In this document: piece after piece, positions 1 to 12,875 of the stretch
Layout: each line of letters opens with the position of its first letter
Position numbering within the stretch: the first letter of the stretch is position 1
Assembly: GCF_001039355.2 (NCBI RefSeq)
Contig: NW_019775395.1
Location: forward strand, 11,411-75,410
Length of the DNA stretch: 64,000 nt
From: Lingula anatina
Lineage: Eukaryota > Brachiopoda > Lingulata > Lingulida > Lingulidae
Direction of reading: 5' to 3'
The notes under the pieces: model-generated
What the model saw: only the letters and a program-made list of their open reading frames with translations
Told to the model about the DNA's origin: nothing
Databases searched by the model: none
Made by a program: the position numbers and the translations under genes

Positions 1-35
<35 letters not shown>

Positions 36-36
36 C
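1..36. repeat. (ATT)n microsatellite
   Basis: Twelve uninterrupted ATT units open the window. It lies in the intron before the first visible dipeptidase exon. Confidence 0.95.
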
Positions 37-138
37 CAAATGAGACGAAATTGTAAGAAAAACACTGCTGTATATTATTAACCACTTCTGTAAAATTCAG
101 TGAGCGCTTTCCTTATTGTATACTATTGTATGCTTCAG

Positions 139-1528
139 ATCACATAGAGTACATACGCAATATAACCGGCGTTGATCACGTTGGACTAGGCAGCGACTTT
201 GATGGAATAGACAGGTGAGAAAAGATGCTGTAATACAAAGTTTACGAATAGAGATTGCACGTACGGGGAAAATACCGAAACCAATTAACGCGCTATGGGC
301 TAACTTTGTTTAATGTATCATTTGAATAAGAAATAATTTTTTGACCATTAGAATTATGTGTATTTAAACAAGAAGATTAAAGAGAAATATTTTATTTTCA
401 TTAATGTTCCTTGATTTAAATAAAAAAATATATCAGTCCCGTGATTTATTTCCGTCGTCAGAAATATCACAGTGACTCTATGTTATATATTACTGAACAA
501 CACTGATAATACAAATGCAAATGCACCGTTTCATTTAACGTATTGTAATCACAGGTATCCTGTTGGTCTAGAAGACGTCTCGAAATTCCCCAACATTCTC
601 TACGAGTTGATGTCACGTGGTTGGAGTGAGGAAGAGCTGGAAAAACTTGCCGGGAAAAACTTTCTTAGGGTGTTCAGAAAGGTGGAGGAGGTGAGAAAGA
701 CGGGGTTTCTGTGTTTAAAGAAGCACCTTATTGTTTTTTTTTCAACGAGTTCTTCAGGGTGCAGTTAAAGGTTTTCAACAGTAAGAATGCATGTGAGGGT
801 TTTTTTTTCCGGAAAATGGCGTACATGTGTGTGGCAAGCAGTATAAAGTATGCATACTTCTCTATACTGCTATGAAAAAAGTAAACATTTATGATAGAGG
901 TAAAACCCGTCCAAGCCAATATGCCCACGGCTGACAGGCCGTCTTTATCACATGAAAGGGCCACGAGCAGTGACCATATCAACGATGTGTTCCCTTGGCT
1001 ACCGTCCCCTTGGGCACCACACCATGTCTTATAGCGAGGTTGTGTTATTGCCTTTGAGATGTGTGCTGGTGTTGCGATTTTATTTTGGACCAAAAGTTTC
1101 ATTATAAATCTTCTCAGAGACGATCTCTACAAATAAAACTTAGGGCACGGTTTCACCGCCGACAATCTAGGTCTGCCTGCCATTTTGTGTTCCATTTGGC
1201 TTTTGGCGCGGCTGGCTGGAATCAGTTTAAAAAACTTTTGTCAACAATTTTTCAACTTAAATTGTTTATTAAAAAAACTGACCTAATGCTGAGCGCAAAC
1301 TTTGATCAGAATCGATTTTCAGCTGAAAGCTAACTTCGCTCCCTCATTCCCGCCAATTGCATGTTTTCCGACCTATTTCATTTCCAAAATTACGTATATA
1401 CGTGTTAATTTTTTTCCTTACAGGTAAAAATGTCCAAAGTGGATCAACCTGCATTTGAGACTCTCATTGATATTAATGAAATACCAGATCATAGCTGCAT
1501 CAGCACAAACTGGGAAATATTTGGATGA
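139..1528 (+). CDS. DPEP-like: Membrane dipeptidase (renal dipeptidase family), 3' end of gene
   Basis: C-terminal part of a zinc metallo-dipeptidase (peptidase family M19), which hydrolyses dipeptides and some related amide substrates. Three coding exons are visible: 139-214, 555-690 and 1424-1528, each bounded by AG/GT and joining in frame. The first reads HIEYIRNITGVDHVGLGSDF and ends in the family's DFDG motif. The second carries YPVGLEDVSKFPNILYELM followed by GWSEEELEKLAGKNFLRVF, the typical last helices of the TIM-barrel enzyme. The third ends DHSCISTNWEIFG and a TGA stop. Zinc ligands and the N-terminus lie in exons left of the window. Mammalian DPEP1-3 continue past the last cysteine into a hydrophobic GPI-anchor signal. 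This protein stops ten residues after that cysteine with no hydrophobic tail, so I infer it is not GPI-anchored, at least in this splice form. Family assignment is firm; orthology to a particular DPEP is not. Confidence 0.88.
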
Positions 1529-3848
1529 GAGTTAATTGTTAAAATATACCGGTGTTCATTTACATAAATTAACTGAACTACTGTTATACATTAATGCTCA
1601 TAAATATGGATACATTTCAAGGAAAATTCATATACAGTGAAGATCCCAAATATAATCTGCTGGTATTGATGTAGATATGCTCGCAAGTGTGAATTGATAC
1701 AGTGACGTTCATAAGTGTAGGTACAGTAAATGATCAGCTAAACTGCTGCCCACCCTGCTTTTCCTAGCTAAAATAGTTGATTCACCCACCGATCTAATAT
1801 TATATAAGATTTATATCTTTCTTTCTTCGCAATGTATGTTATATATTAAATATACACAGAAAAATACCATAAATCATCAAACACACTGTGTCATACATGC
1901 CTGGTTGTTATAGATCGTTTTTCAATTATAATTCTTTCTCACAACCCTTAGGAGAATGTGCAACCTAAGCTGTAACATATAGGGCGCTTAGGATTATCCG
2001 ACACAAATTCGTCTCATCTTTATCATAGCATATCTTATTATTACCTCTACCAAGGAGAAAACTTTTTTTAGAATAGATTATGCGTGGTGTCCGAAAGGGA
2101 TGTGGAAATTGAATATCTTTTTTTTTTTACTTGGGTCTATATTTAATCAATATTTGAGCGAACATTATTTCAGACAGACCAACTCCTCCTTTTCACCATG
2201 CCGGTGTGACAGAAACGGTAGGAACCGTAGTCCGTTCCCCTATACTTTGTACAAATGACATTCGTTCCATTTACATGCACTAACCCCAGATCTCCAACTA
2301 ACCCTAACCTGTAATAATCATACGGGACCCAGACTTCCATTCCTGGGACTACCATTCCTGTCACACCTGCAATCCAGATTTATTAAAAGAATTAACAAAA
2401 CAATTATCTCAAAAAAACTTTAAAAATAGTCACATACAAACTTACCTGCTTGTACAAATCCCAGTAAAGTAATAATTATGACTCAATTTACTGATGTGCT
2501 CAATCCATTCAATTTATGATGAAAAGCGCACTCACATTTCTTTGTGTCTCCGCAGGCAGTCTTTTTAAAATCCTGGATTTGTCGACGGTATACTTCACCT
2601 AGCTTTCCTTCAAAATAACTTTACCTTGTTGTCCATTTTCTTTCTTTTTGTGGAAAAAAAGCAGAGGTAGTAAGATAATAATTTGCGGCTACTTGTGTCT
2701 TAATTGCTTACGTTTCAGAAACACGATTATCTAGATCTTCACACTTGAAAAACACATTCATTAAAATAAAAAAGATTCTCAGATTTCGTCAATTTTTTTA
2801 GCCAGTTAAAAGTGCATTTAAAAACCAGTACATGATGAACTGGTTTTCCATTAACTTTGTTAATCAGAGAGAGATTCATTTAAGAAAGATAAAGTTGAAA
2901 TAAGCTACAGAAAGGTTAATGTGGTATTAAAATTCATGTACGCACACTCGTAGCTATAGGTTCTCAGAAATGTATTAAATACATTATAATCGGTCGTGTT
3001 ACTGAGGTGTTTGCAAGCTGCTACTCGCAAGTCTGACATTTATACGCTCTTCTCCCACCATATGGTGCGAAGTTATTTACTTCTAATAATTCCCGACCGC
3101 ACCCAATTCTGCAGAAAACAAGAGAAAGTAAGACGCAGCAGACTGTGGTTTCCACTCTAACTCATATTCAAGTCACTTGCAGAGCAAAACAGGGATTTAT
3201 CATTTTCCTAAGCGTATCTTTGACGCCAGTTTGGCTGGATTTGGGACCACTTCTATCTTGTCACAGGCAAGGCTTTCGATCAAGTAAAATTGCTAATACA
3301 TTGAGGGTGTACTCATTTCCTTAATGGACAGCAGAAAGTTGATCTTCACCGGGCAGGGCGGCGTGTCTGTTTGGCTTCAACCTTGCGATTTCGTAGGAGT
3401 ATACATTGACAGCATTATCTCGCGTTGTACCTCTTGGTGGAGAGTAGTGTCTCACCACATTGATTCAGAGGATATCTTTTCCTGAACGGATTTAAACAAA
3501 GGATTTGACTGTGTCCATAGCGGTGCTGACAACATGTACTTGGTCAGCTTCCTCTTAATCACCATCTACTTGCAGGGAATAGACGGGTTTTACCTCATAG
3601 ATAATTGTAAGTAGACTTGTTAAAACAGGAACTAGATCACTTCAATACTATTTGTATGAAAAAGAGGATAGGGACCAAAATTGTGTGTGAGCGTACGCGT
3701 GTGAATGCATGCCTTTATCAGTTTGTGCGAATGTGTGTACTTTAATTCGAAAATATGCATGCGCGTGTCAACGGTCACAAGAGAGAGAAATGTGTTTGTA
3801 TGCATATTCGTAATATGCGTGGATATTTCAATTTTTGTGTGTGCGCAG

Positions 3849-3880
<32 letters not shown>

Positions 3881-4744
3881 TAAAGAGAGTGAAAGAGCTG
3901 ATGAAAATATGAACAGTCATCCATCTCAGTCACATACTTTATGGTGCTAGGTTGTACCTTTTGCTGCAGACTTGAGAGACTGTAGGTCGTGAGGGTCATA
4001 AACGTAAAAATATTTATTAACAGCTTTGAGGTTTTTGTGTAGTGAACTCTTATGAAATAAGTTATTACCATACTGGGTTAAACGTATTCGCCACAAAAGG
4101 GGTGGGGGGGGGGGGGGTAAAAGGACAAGTGAACAGGTTAGGAGATGGACATTTACAAATTATATTTTGGAATGCGTAGACGGGAGAAAATCTAGATGTA
4201 CTAAACATTTGCGGAGTTTACTTAATCGTGGCGGTTAATATACTTAACTGACCTTTCGCTTACCACGTTTAACTTTGTCCTGAGTTTCCTTTAATTATCA
4301 ACACCCATTTCGCCTCTATTGATTTTCTATGTGTATAGAATACTCAAAGTTCTACTAAATCAGTTTGCACATTTTTATTGTCAAAAGTGACACGACATAA
4401 CATTATGAAACAAACAAGAGATACCACATCGAAACCACATCGAAAAAAAATCGTCCACACACGTGTGCATTAAAATAGAAGATAAACTTAATCAATGATA
4501 AATCAGAGTAGCTGTTTCCTTAACGTCTAACGAACCATTCAAATAAATATAAAATTGCTAATGCTTATGTTTTTCTCACAGTCAAAATAATATTTTCTCA
4601 ATAGACTTTGCTAAGATAAATCTATCTTGTTTGCATGATTATCCAAGTGGTTAAAATAAATGTTCGGGAATGTACAGTACAAAGCTAAGCTACGTGTTTT
4701 TCGATTGACTTTGATAAGTGCATCGAAATTGCAAATCATTTTCA
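1529..4744. other. Intergenic region between dipeptidase and vWA array
   Basis: AT-rich DNA with no coding exon I can support. It holds a MITE-like inverted repeat (2202-2367), a GT microsatellite (about 3851-3880) and a poly-G run near 4102-4117. From roughly 3840 onward it resembles the flanks near 10.1, 21.7 and 30.0 kb, so the left end of the vWA repeat unit reaches about here. The last few hundred bases are 3' flank of vWA copy 1. Confidence 0.6.
2202..2367. mobile_element. Short inverted-repeat element (MITE-like)
   Basis: The left end reads CGGTGTGACAGAAACGGTAG and the right end, read on the other strand, GGTGTGACAGGAATGGTAG, giving imperfect terminal inverted repeats. TGC occurs on both outer sides and could be a 3-bp target duplication. 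The minus-strand open frame across it (2170-2364) is probably incidental. No second copy was found in the window, so the call rests on the inverted repeat alone. Confidence 0.45.
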
Positions 4745-7198
4745 TTAAACACGCTTGAACGAAAGGTTGTTGAAGAAACCCGAATTCAGGCGGGGTCGGC
4801 TCAGGTTGTAAGCCATTCTGGCTGCCGTCTTCAACTGCGTGAACGAGTCTGCTCGGAATACACACCCGTTGTCCCCGATCTGATTAAGCTCCACGTCGTT
4901 GACGGAATTGCCGACGCCAACAACACAAACCATGACACCTGTAACAAAATTGTGGAAGTTATTTTTACACATCGTGACTCCAGACTCCTACTCCGACATT
5001 TACACCTTGACGTAATATAGATTTATTTTCCCAAATACATCATAGACCCCATTCCCAGAGATTAGATCGATCTATTTAGCGTGAACTCCCTTGGATTCAC
5101 GCTAAAAAACTGTCAGCCGAGCGGGCACGAAAGTTAATTACCCCCTTACAGCTTGTAGTAAGCGGGACGGACATTTAAGCCGGATTATCTGACAGTAATC
5201 TAGTGAGACTCCCCACGGGGATAGATCGATCTAAAATCTATGGGAATGTGCCCATAGTGTACAATCGGCGATTTAAGCAAACCCAGTGCAAAAAACAGTA
5301 CAGGTTTAAGGAATAGGACCTCCTCATGAAAGTGTGTGTTTTGGAGAGGATATCTTATGCACAAATTTGATAAATATGAGTGCAAATAACACATGGAAAC
5401 GCTAATTTGGTAACTGCTAGATCATTTGTAGACAGATGCACTACAGAAGAAGATTCCACGAAACACTAATACTGTAGCTAAAACATCGACTTCTAAACTA
5501 TCCTACTAACTAAGAGCACATTCAGAACAGCGGACTTACAGATCCACGGATCAAATGTGGCGACTCATTTAAAAGCTTGCCGCTTAATTCCCGATAAGAC
5601 ACTAAATAGGTTCCCTGCGAGTATAACGCAACAAGCATTCAAGTGGATCAGCCATATTTGAGCCGCGGATCTGTTAGTCCGTTGATCTGAATGCGATCTA
5701 AGCAAAATGAAGCTAGTTTCTTTACCATTTGCTCTAAGGTCATCCGCGGGCATCTTAGGTTTCACTCCAGAGTTTGATTTGCCGTCTGTGATTACCCACA
5801 CCACTCTCACGTTGCCTGGGAGACTTTTGGCATCCAGTTCCGTTTTAGCCAACTGTAGTGCAGGGCCCGTTGCAGTAGCACCGCCTGAAATAGATTCCGA
5901 TGTGATACAGGATGTTCAACCTCTAAAAATGGTGACATCAGTTAGGAACCAAAGTAATCGTGTTAAGATGATCCAAAGCGCAACACACGGTATGCAATGT
6001 TTGCAATTACGAAAACTCTTCAAGTACTATTGCGAGGCCTGCAAAGAATAGTCCCATGATTTCGAACATCAATTCCAATTAAAACCTATAATTATAGAGA
6101 ATTTAAATCTGCCCTACCGTTATCAAACTCCGTTTGATTGATCCTGTTTTTTATAGTACTGACAGTGTTGTAGTCGCCGAATGAAAATGCAACATGGGTT
6201 TTGCTCTTGGTAGAGTACTCGATGAGTCCGGCCCGTGATCCATACTTTCCAATCGGTGACTTACCGTGAATGTAGTCTACTAGAATCTGAATGATAAGTA
6301 CATATGTCGTAATACATATTACAATTAATAATGATGATGAAGAAAGAAGAGGGGAATTGATTCTTGAAAATGTAGTCACCTTGAGTGAAAGGTAAAAGAC
6401 GTGTTTTCAGTGCTGCATGGTCTTAGTATTCACGTTAATTATATTAACAATTCATATCATGACGTTATCGGCAAAAATATTTTTCTTCGTGTGGTATTTC
6501 TTAGTAAAAATATTAAATACCTGTTAATGTGTGTGCGAATGTTTTTGTGTGTGTTAACGTGTGTGTGCATGTGCGTGAGTGTGTGTACACGTACCAGTAT
6601 ATGTGCGTGTGCATGTGTGTGAGCGCTCGTGTGTGTGTACGTGTGTACAAAATTACCTCGCACACATCCTTTGCCTCTTCAAAATACTTGGCAGTAATGC
6701 TCCCGCTGCTGTCGAGGACAAGAAGAAAGTCAAGCTTGGGCGTCACAGGTTGGGGTTGAACTTTACTCCCAGGCAGTGCCGGGGCCATCATAAGTTCGGG
6801 CTCCAGAATACTGGATAGCTTATTGTGTAATGCTCTGGCTAGCTCATTTGTATTTACTGCCGCCGATGCTTTGAAAGAAAGCATATTCCATTATACAGCT
6901 AGCATGTTGGATTAGATATCTATGATTTATCGCTGTTTTTAGTGAGTGTGTGAGAGAGAGAAAGAGAGGGAGAGAGAAAGAGAGGGAGAGAGAATGAGAG
7001 AGAGAGCATATGACAGTTGCTATTAAAATCATGCGTAAGTGCATGTATCTACCTAAAGTCCGAAATAAACACTGTGAACTGTATTAATCACTGCAATAAC
7101 AACAATTGGGTTAAGACAGGCTAACTAATTTTTAAGATTCATATTGTCTTACCTTGCTCAATCGCGAATACGGCAACAAAAACCACGAACACTTTCAT
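4745..7198 (-). CDS. Secreted single-domain vWA protein, tandem copy 1
   Basis: Five exons on the minus strand: 7153-7198, 6657-6868, 6118-6286, 5726-5884 and 4745-4938. All junctions are AG/GT and phases close to an uninterrupted 259-aa protein. Exon 1 encodes a signal peptide, MKVFVVFVAVFAIEQ. A variable Pro-rich linker (residues about 16-62) precedes a vWA domain: LDFLLVLDSSGSIT holds the MIDAS DxSxS, GGATATGPAL the MIDAS threonine, and VVWVITDGKSNSG the MIDAS aspartate. The protein ends FNNLSFKRV. With all three MIDAS loops present it should bind a divalent metal and a protein ligand outside the cell, as vWA domains of matrilins and collagen VI do; that role is inferred from the fold. It has no transmembrane segment or other domain. 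Introns hold two MITEs and GT and GA microsatellites. Confidence 0.88.
5045..5253. mobile_element. MITE family A, copy A1 (intron of vWA copy 1)
   Basis: A 209-bp element with imperfect terminal inverted repeats carrying the palindrome AGATCGATCT at both ends, flanked by ATA on each side. The equivalent place in vWA copy 3 (about 24020-24035) reads straight through as AAATACATCATAGTGTAC, an empty site. The interior matches five other copies in the window. Confidence 0.9.
5514..5698. mobile_element. MITE family C, copy C1
   Basis: A 185-bp element with inverted ends (GCACATTCAGAACAGCGGAC at left; a GCATTCAGATCAACGGAC version at right on the other strand), flanked by TAA on both sides. The same insertion occurs in copies 2 and 3. 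Copy 4 has the uninterrupted site AACTAAGCAAAAATGAGG near 32940, giving direct proof of insertion. Confidence 0.9.
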
Positions 7199-7275
7199 TG
7201 TCTGCATCTCGGTTTCTCTCTTGGTTATTTCTTCTTTATATCTTGGTTATCGTATGCTGTTGACTCGCGACTGCC

Positions 7276-7283
7276 TTTATATA
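7276..7283 (-). promoter_or_regulatory. TATA box of vWA copy 1
   Basis: Minus-strand TATATAAA lies about 78 bp upstream of the ATG at 7198, leaving room for a start site about 30 bp downstream and a short 5' leader. The surrounding block is conserved in all four copies. Confidence 0.65.
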
Positions 7284-7321
7284 CTTTTTCTGTCACGGCT
7301 TAACCAAATTTTTCACCTGAC

Positions 7322-9130
7322 TGAGAAGATGAATTTCCTCATACGTTTAGAAGGAAAACCGCGTAATGACAAGCCTTCTTCATATTCCGCGAGGTACGCC
7401 GAAACAATTATGTATAAATTTCGAAAGAGCACGCCCCATTAAGAAGTGCATTTTCGTTTTAATGGCTTTATAACTCTTACTGCAAGGAAAGCACAATGAT
7501 GCGTCTACGATTAAGGAAAGGATAGGAATAATGGCAATTAATAGAAGGGTTGGTCGTAGAATTAGGCGACCATAATGTTCTTGTCTCTCTCTGTAAACAC
7601 TTTGTCCAAATTTCATCGCGCAATGGTTAATTCACAAAATCAGTTAATATTTAACACCTTTCCCTGGTTATCACATTATTTGAAAAGGTAGCATCAAAAT
7701 TGTCTTTGAGTGAAAGGATACTGCTTTTTATTTATGATAATTTAGAAATTTACTTTTAAAAAATGATTTGTAGAGTAGCCTTTTTGTAGGAAATGCATAA
7801 TGTTTTCATTCAGAAAGCAATCAAAATTATTTTAATTTCAATGTGCTTTAATTCACATTTTACAAAGAAAATATCCGTTCAAATAGATAGGACCTACAAT
7901 TAACATCAAAGATACATTTGTCACAAAAATCATGTTTAATAAACCTTTGTATATAACAGATATTTTAGGAAAATTAAATGCCTCGGGGGTGACTCACTTT
8001 TTATCGTTTGATCGGATTTTTTTTCTATCAGGAAAAAGTAAAAAATAAACCTTTGTATATAACAGATATTTTAGGAAAATAAAATGCCTCGTGAGTGATT
8101 CACTTTTTATCGTTTTATTTTTTTCTACCAGGAAAAACCGTTTCGCAGAAAATGAGGGCGTTTGAATCCATGTCCTTGAGCATGTCCACTATGCATCAGT
8201 GATCCGTTTACGGCTATTTTCAAGTTCTGTCAAGTCACAGGGACACCTTTATGTGTTATCAGGACAGTCGGTTTCGCTGTACAAAACCTGTCGGTTTCTC
8301 TGTACAATGACCGAGAAGTTAAATTTCCTCATACGTTTAAAAGGAAAACCGCGTAAAGACAAGCCTTCTTCATATTCAGCGAGTTTCGCCAAAACAATTC
8401 GAAAAAAGAAATTCGACATAGCACGCCCCGTATTGAAGTGCGTTTTATTTTTAATGGCTTTGTAACTCTTACTGCATGAAAAACACAGTGATGCGTCCAC
8501 GATTAAGGAAAGGAAAGGAATAATGGCAATTTATAGAAGGGTTGGTCGTACATGTAGAATTAGGCGACCATAATGTTTTGGACTAACTCTGTAAACGCAT
8601 TGTCCAAAATTCATCGCATAATGGTTTATTTACAAAATCAGTTAACATTCAACACCTTTCCCTGGTTATCACCTTATTAAAAAAGGTAGCATGTAAGGTT
8701 GTCTTTGCGTGAAAGGCTGGGCTACTGCTATTAATTTATGATAATTTAGAAATTTACTTTTAAAAGTGGATTGTAGAGTAGCCTTTTTGTAGGAAATGCA
8801 CAGTTTTCATTCAGAAAGCAATCAAAATTATTTGAATTTTAATCTGCTTTAATTCACATTTAACAAAGAAAATATCCGTTCAAACAGATACAGTTAACGT
8901 CAGAGATATATTTGTCACCAAAATCATGTTTAATAATTTAGGAAAATAAGATGCCTCGTGAGTGACTCACTTTTTATTTATTTATTTATTTTTTAACCAG
9001 GAAAAAACGTTTCGCAGAAATTGAGGGCGTTTGAATCCATGTCCTTGGACATGTCCACTATGCATCCGTGATCCGTTTACGGTTTTTTTTTTTAAGTTCT
9101 ATGAAATCCCAGGGACGCCTTTATGTGTTT
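7322..9130. repeat. Local tandem duplication upstream of vWA copy 1
   Basis: Two diverged direct copies of about 0.9 kb. Both begin near GAGAAG followed by AATTTCCTCATACGTTTA and both end near CATGTCCACTATGCATC. Copies 2, 3 and 4 have only one version of this block, so the duplication is specific to unit 1. Confidence 0.8.
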
Positions 9131-11901
9131 TCAGGACAGTCGATTTCTCTGTACAATACCTAAGGTTTGCGTGACGGAAATAAAGAAAAGTTTGGTGTAG
9201 TCAAACGACATTTTATGGCGACAACTTTCCCCAGAGCTTATTTACGCACATGCGCATTCTGCACACGCTCAATTTTACACAAGAGGGATAGTCTCCATTG
9301 AGGCACATGTTGATACTTATATCATGGGGCCTCACTGCCTGACACCATTTTGCGCTCAATTCATTCTGTTGAAGCGCACGATACGATTAAGCTACAAGTT
9401 ATCTCCAACCTTCAACTTAAATCTTCAAGTAAAAAATGAAAACTATCCAGCAGTTAACTAAATCTATTGAAACCTTACAGCAGGTTTACAACATTTAACG
9501 ACAGTGAAAGATTCTGTATAACTTCAAGCAGGGATCAACAATACAATTGCCGACTGCTACATGAATGGGGTAGAGTCTAAGTTATTTTCTTGTGTATAGA
9601 ATCTACAGTGTTGTCGTGAACTATACGTGAAATATACGTGCGGGAGCCTCCCACTTCGTGCCCCAAAATGACACGACTTGCCACGACAAAATCGGGGCCA
9701 AAAGTCGTGCAAATGTCAGTCTTGCATAACTTGTTATAAAATACGAGTTGAAAGAAAAAACATTGTGAGAGAACTTTTTATAAAATATTGAAAAAGTGAA
9801 AAATATTTTCGAAGTCTGGTCCCTGAGAAATCTTCCAATAATAGGAAAGGTAACAGTAAAAACTTAAATATTTCCAAACTTAGTGCATATATGACCACAT
9901 GTTTAAAACCGCATCACTTGGTAATAGGTAAATGTGTCCTATATGATGAAAAATAATGTGAATTATTGAACTATATCCTTGGACAGCTCTTCACCCAATA
10001 GACATTTACGTGGGTCCCTACATCATTCCGTATTGTCCAAGTGTAACCGAATGTTTAACAGATAACCCTTATATATGACATATTGCGCCGTACACACGCT
10101 CTTGATATGCGAGGATATTCCGGTGTTTGTATGTGCGCGGGTGTGCGTGTGTGTGTGTGTTTAAGAGGTAGAGAGAACTGATGAATATATGAACAGGTAT
10201 CGATCTCGGTAACATAATTTATGGTGCCAGGTTGTAACTTTTGCTGCTGACGTGGAAGATTGTAGGTCTTGAAGGTCATAAACGTAAGAATATTTATTTG
10301 CTTTTGTGTAGCAATTCTTATGAAATAAATTGTTGGCCATAAGAGGAAGGGTTAAAAGTGACAAGTCAACGGGTTAGGAGATGCAAATTTACAAATTACA
10401 TTTTAGAACGCGTGGGAGGGAGGAAATCTGGACACACTAAACATTTGCAGAATGTACTCGATCGCTGACGGTAAATACAGACTTGACATTTAATATGGAA
10501 TATTTCAGTTTCAAATATATACATTGGTAAAAATGCATTCTTTTTTCATTCAGATCTCATATAGGGTATATGACTAGAGAGATGTGAAGTCAGGTGTGTC
10601 GCTACGAATTAACTAACTACCATGTCTGTTGCACTTCTGCATTGGGTATTAGGTAGTGCTCTTTTTTTGGCTGGCCAAAGCTTGACTTTGGCGAAGCACG
10701 GTTCTGTCAAAAAAGTATCCATTTGTCGACAACTACTGCATCAAAGAATTTGAAATTTTGCATGCAAGTGGTCGGTTTTGCAGTGAGTAAAATGAGTTAA
10801 GAAGCGTTTTACAAAATTGTTAAGCTGTACAGAATGGCGCAAAAAAGACAGGCATTGCCAGACAGATTGCTGTGTCACACCTAACGGTCCGCACAGCTTT
10901 ATACAGTTATGCCCAGACTGATGTACCTACAATGAAGCCACGCCCAATGTATCGAAATCTTACCACCAGGGTACAGGACTCACTGTTCTTCGGAATATGC
11001 TGCTGCAACTAAACAAAATCACCCAGTCCGTTCAGAATAAAGGGCAAATTTCCTCCAAAACGCGTTTTCAAGGCTCTCAGCAAACACCAAACTGGTTATA
11101 GCAGGTTTGGATTCCAGACGGCCTCTGACGAAGCTACTATATACAGCAAAACATTTCTCTAATGTATTAACTGAAACCGCGTGGTTTTCTTTATTGATGT
11201 CAGCTTTCACCTGTACCGCTCAACTAGTCAAAACAGAGTTTACAGGCATCCTGAATAGGCCCACGAAGAAGAGTCTGCCGCTTCTTAAGTGACAAGGGTC
11301 ATTAATAGCGTCAGTATTTGGAGTGGGTACCACGTTGGTGCCAAAACACCAATGGTAGTCATCGATAAAAACCTGAACCAGATCAAATAAAGGAATATTC
11401 TGGGAATTACTTGGTTACATTTGATAGGGGGCACCTTAGGAACAATTTGGAGATGAGATTGCCAGTTCTTACAGAGTACTTTTAGTCACAGAGAACTTAC
11501 GTACATTGTAACAAAGGGAATGAGCAGCTACCTTGGTCATCAAAATCGCCATTTCTGAACCACATAGGCAATATTTGGGTTACTGGCTAAAATCAACGGC
11601 CTGCAACAAAACTGAACCAAATTGGACAAGTTTTGCCTGGAATTTTATTCCACATTAAACTCTAAAGACCTATCCCAAGGAATGCCTTGCCGCTTGAAAG
11701 CCCTGGTAGCAGCCAGATGAGGTCAGGCGTAACAGCGACCGTTGCTGTGACAAGACACTGACACGAAGGTCCTTTGTGTGGCGTGTAACTCTTTTAAAGA
11801 CGCTAAAATATGGAGATCCAAAATGTCGCTTTCAATGGTTGTCGTATGACTTAGAATAGGCAATGTATTTTTGGTTGCTTCACTGGCGAATTCAATTAAT
11901 T

Positions 11902-12867
11902 TTTTTTTTATTTCATGTTTTTTTTTATTAAACATATATAAACACAATACAGCACATTACAAAGAAGACAAACATACAAGAACATGCAATACATCACAGA
12001 ATCTGAAATCACATTTCAGTACAAATACAAAAACGATACACTACATCAGTACAGTTTTATAACTTAATACAATACATACACTTTTATGGGTGCACAGTCA
12101 CTGAAATATTATTTTAATATTGTAGAACGTACAATACAATATACAAAATTCTTCAGTACATTACAGAGTACATTACAAACTGAACAATACGTGAACAAAG
12201 CAAGGTGATACTGTGCACCACTATAAGAACTAGAGATATTATAAATTGTGTGTCTTAATATAATATAGTGTATATGCACATTCGTACACACATTTTTCAC
12301 ATACAGCCTCACACATCCGAAGGCGCACGCACACTGTAGTGCACACAAATACTTATAATACAGATGCTCAGTCACTGAAATACTGATCTTATTTTGAGCA
12401 AGAAATAAAAATACATATTATAAACAGTTTTGTTTTGTTATTCCGCTAATATCTTATATCAATATATTGATATCTTATCAATACAAATCTGTTGTATGTT
12501 AGTTCGTTTCGCTTGAGGATACATGTATAATGAGAACCTGGTAATATTTCCATAGCATCTGACATATTGTATTAACCCTACCCAAGTGGGGGGGTCGGAT
12601 CTGGACCTGCATATGCTTATGTATTTCTTAGTTATCAATGTGAGGAAATACAGGCCTTCTATTTTGAATTGTTGTACAAGACCAAATAAGAACACTTTGG
12701 GATGCCTCTCTATATTCACCTTCATACTTTCCCTTATAGCATTAATAAGGCAAGTCCAGATATTTTGTTCGTATGGACATTCCCAAAATACATGATATAT
12801 TGTCTCTTTGGCAATATTACAAAACTCGCACCGCTGAGATTCTTTTTTCTTTATTTTCATTAAGTAT
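11902..12867 (-). mobile_element. 5'-truncated non-LTR retrotransposon inserted in Tc1
   Basis: A 966-bp insertion flanked by the 14-bp direct repeat GAATTCAATTAATT (11888-11901 and 12868-12881). Unit 3 has the empty site near 31712-31730. The left end is T-rich, which is an A-rich tail on the minus strand. A long target duplication, A tail and 5' truncation are the signature of target-primed reverse transcription. Coding remains are at 12459-12875. Confidence 0.88.
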
Positions 12868-12875
12868 GAATTCAA
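12459..12875 (-). pseudogene. LINE reverse-transcriptase C-terminal fragment (zf-RVT type)
   Basis: An open frame of 138 codons whose start is created at the target junction. It contains CEFCNIAKETIYHVFWECP, the CxxC...H...C zinc-binding pattern found after the reverse transcriptase domain in many LINE ORF2 proteins. The reverse transcriptase and endonuclease domains are absent through 5' truncation, so it is a dead fragment. The LINE clade cannot be told from this part. Confidence 0.82.

Larger units (their letters stand above)
7199..10477. other. Upstream region of vWA copy 1 with an internal tandem duplication
   Basis: Holds the promoter-side sequence shared by all vWA copies. About 7322-8307 is repeated as 8308-9130, and a smaller repeat of about 100 bp lies inside the first half (7938-8039 and 8044-8133). 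From about 9108 the DNA matches 20687-22070 behind copy 2. A GT microsatellite is near 10143-10160. No coding exon is supported. Confidence 0.6.

Noticed and set aside
2170-2364. Minus-strand 64-codon frame with aromatic and cysteine residues
   Set aside because: It coincides with a MITE-like inverted repeat and has no second exon or recognisable family.
5707-6051. Plus-strand frame beginning MKLVSLPFALRSSAGILGFT, repeated at 13839, 24488 and 32952
   Set aside because: It is the antisense of vWA exon 3 in all four copies; its conservation is explained by the real coding strand.
6513-6663. Histidine/threonine-rich extension of the vWA exon frame (THTHTH)
   Set aside because: It is translation of the GT microsatellite beyond the splice donor at 6655-6656.
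11723-11947. Minus-strand 74-codon frame
   Set aside because: It spans the junction of Tc1 remnant and LINE tail and has no coherent protein signal.
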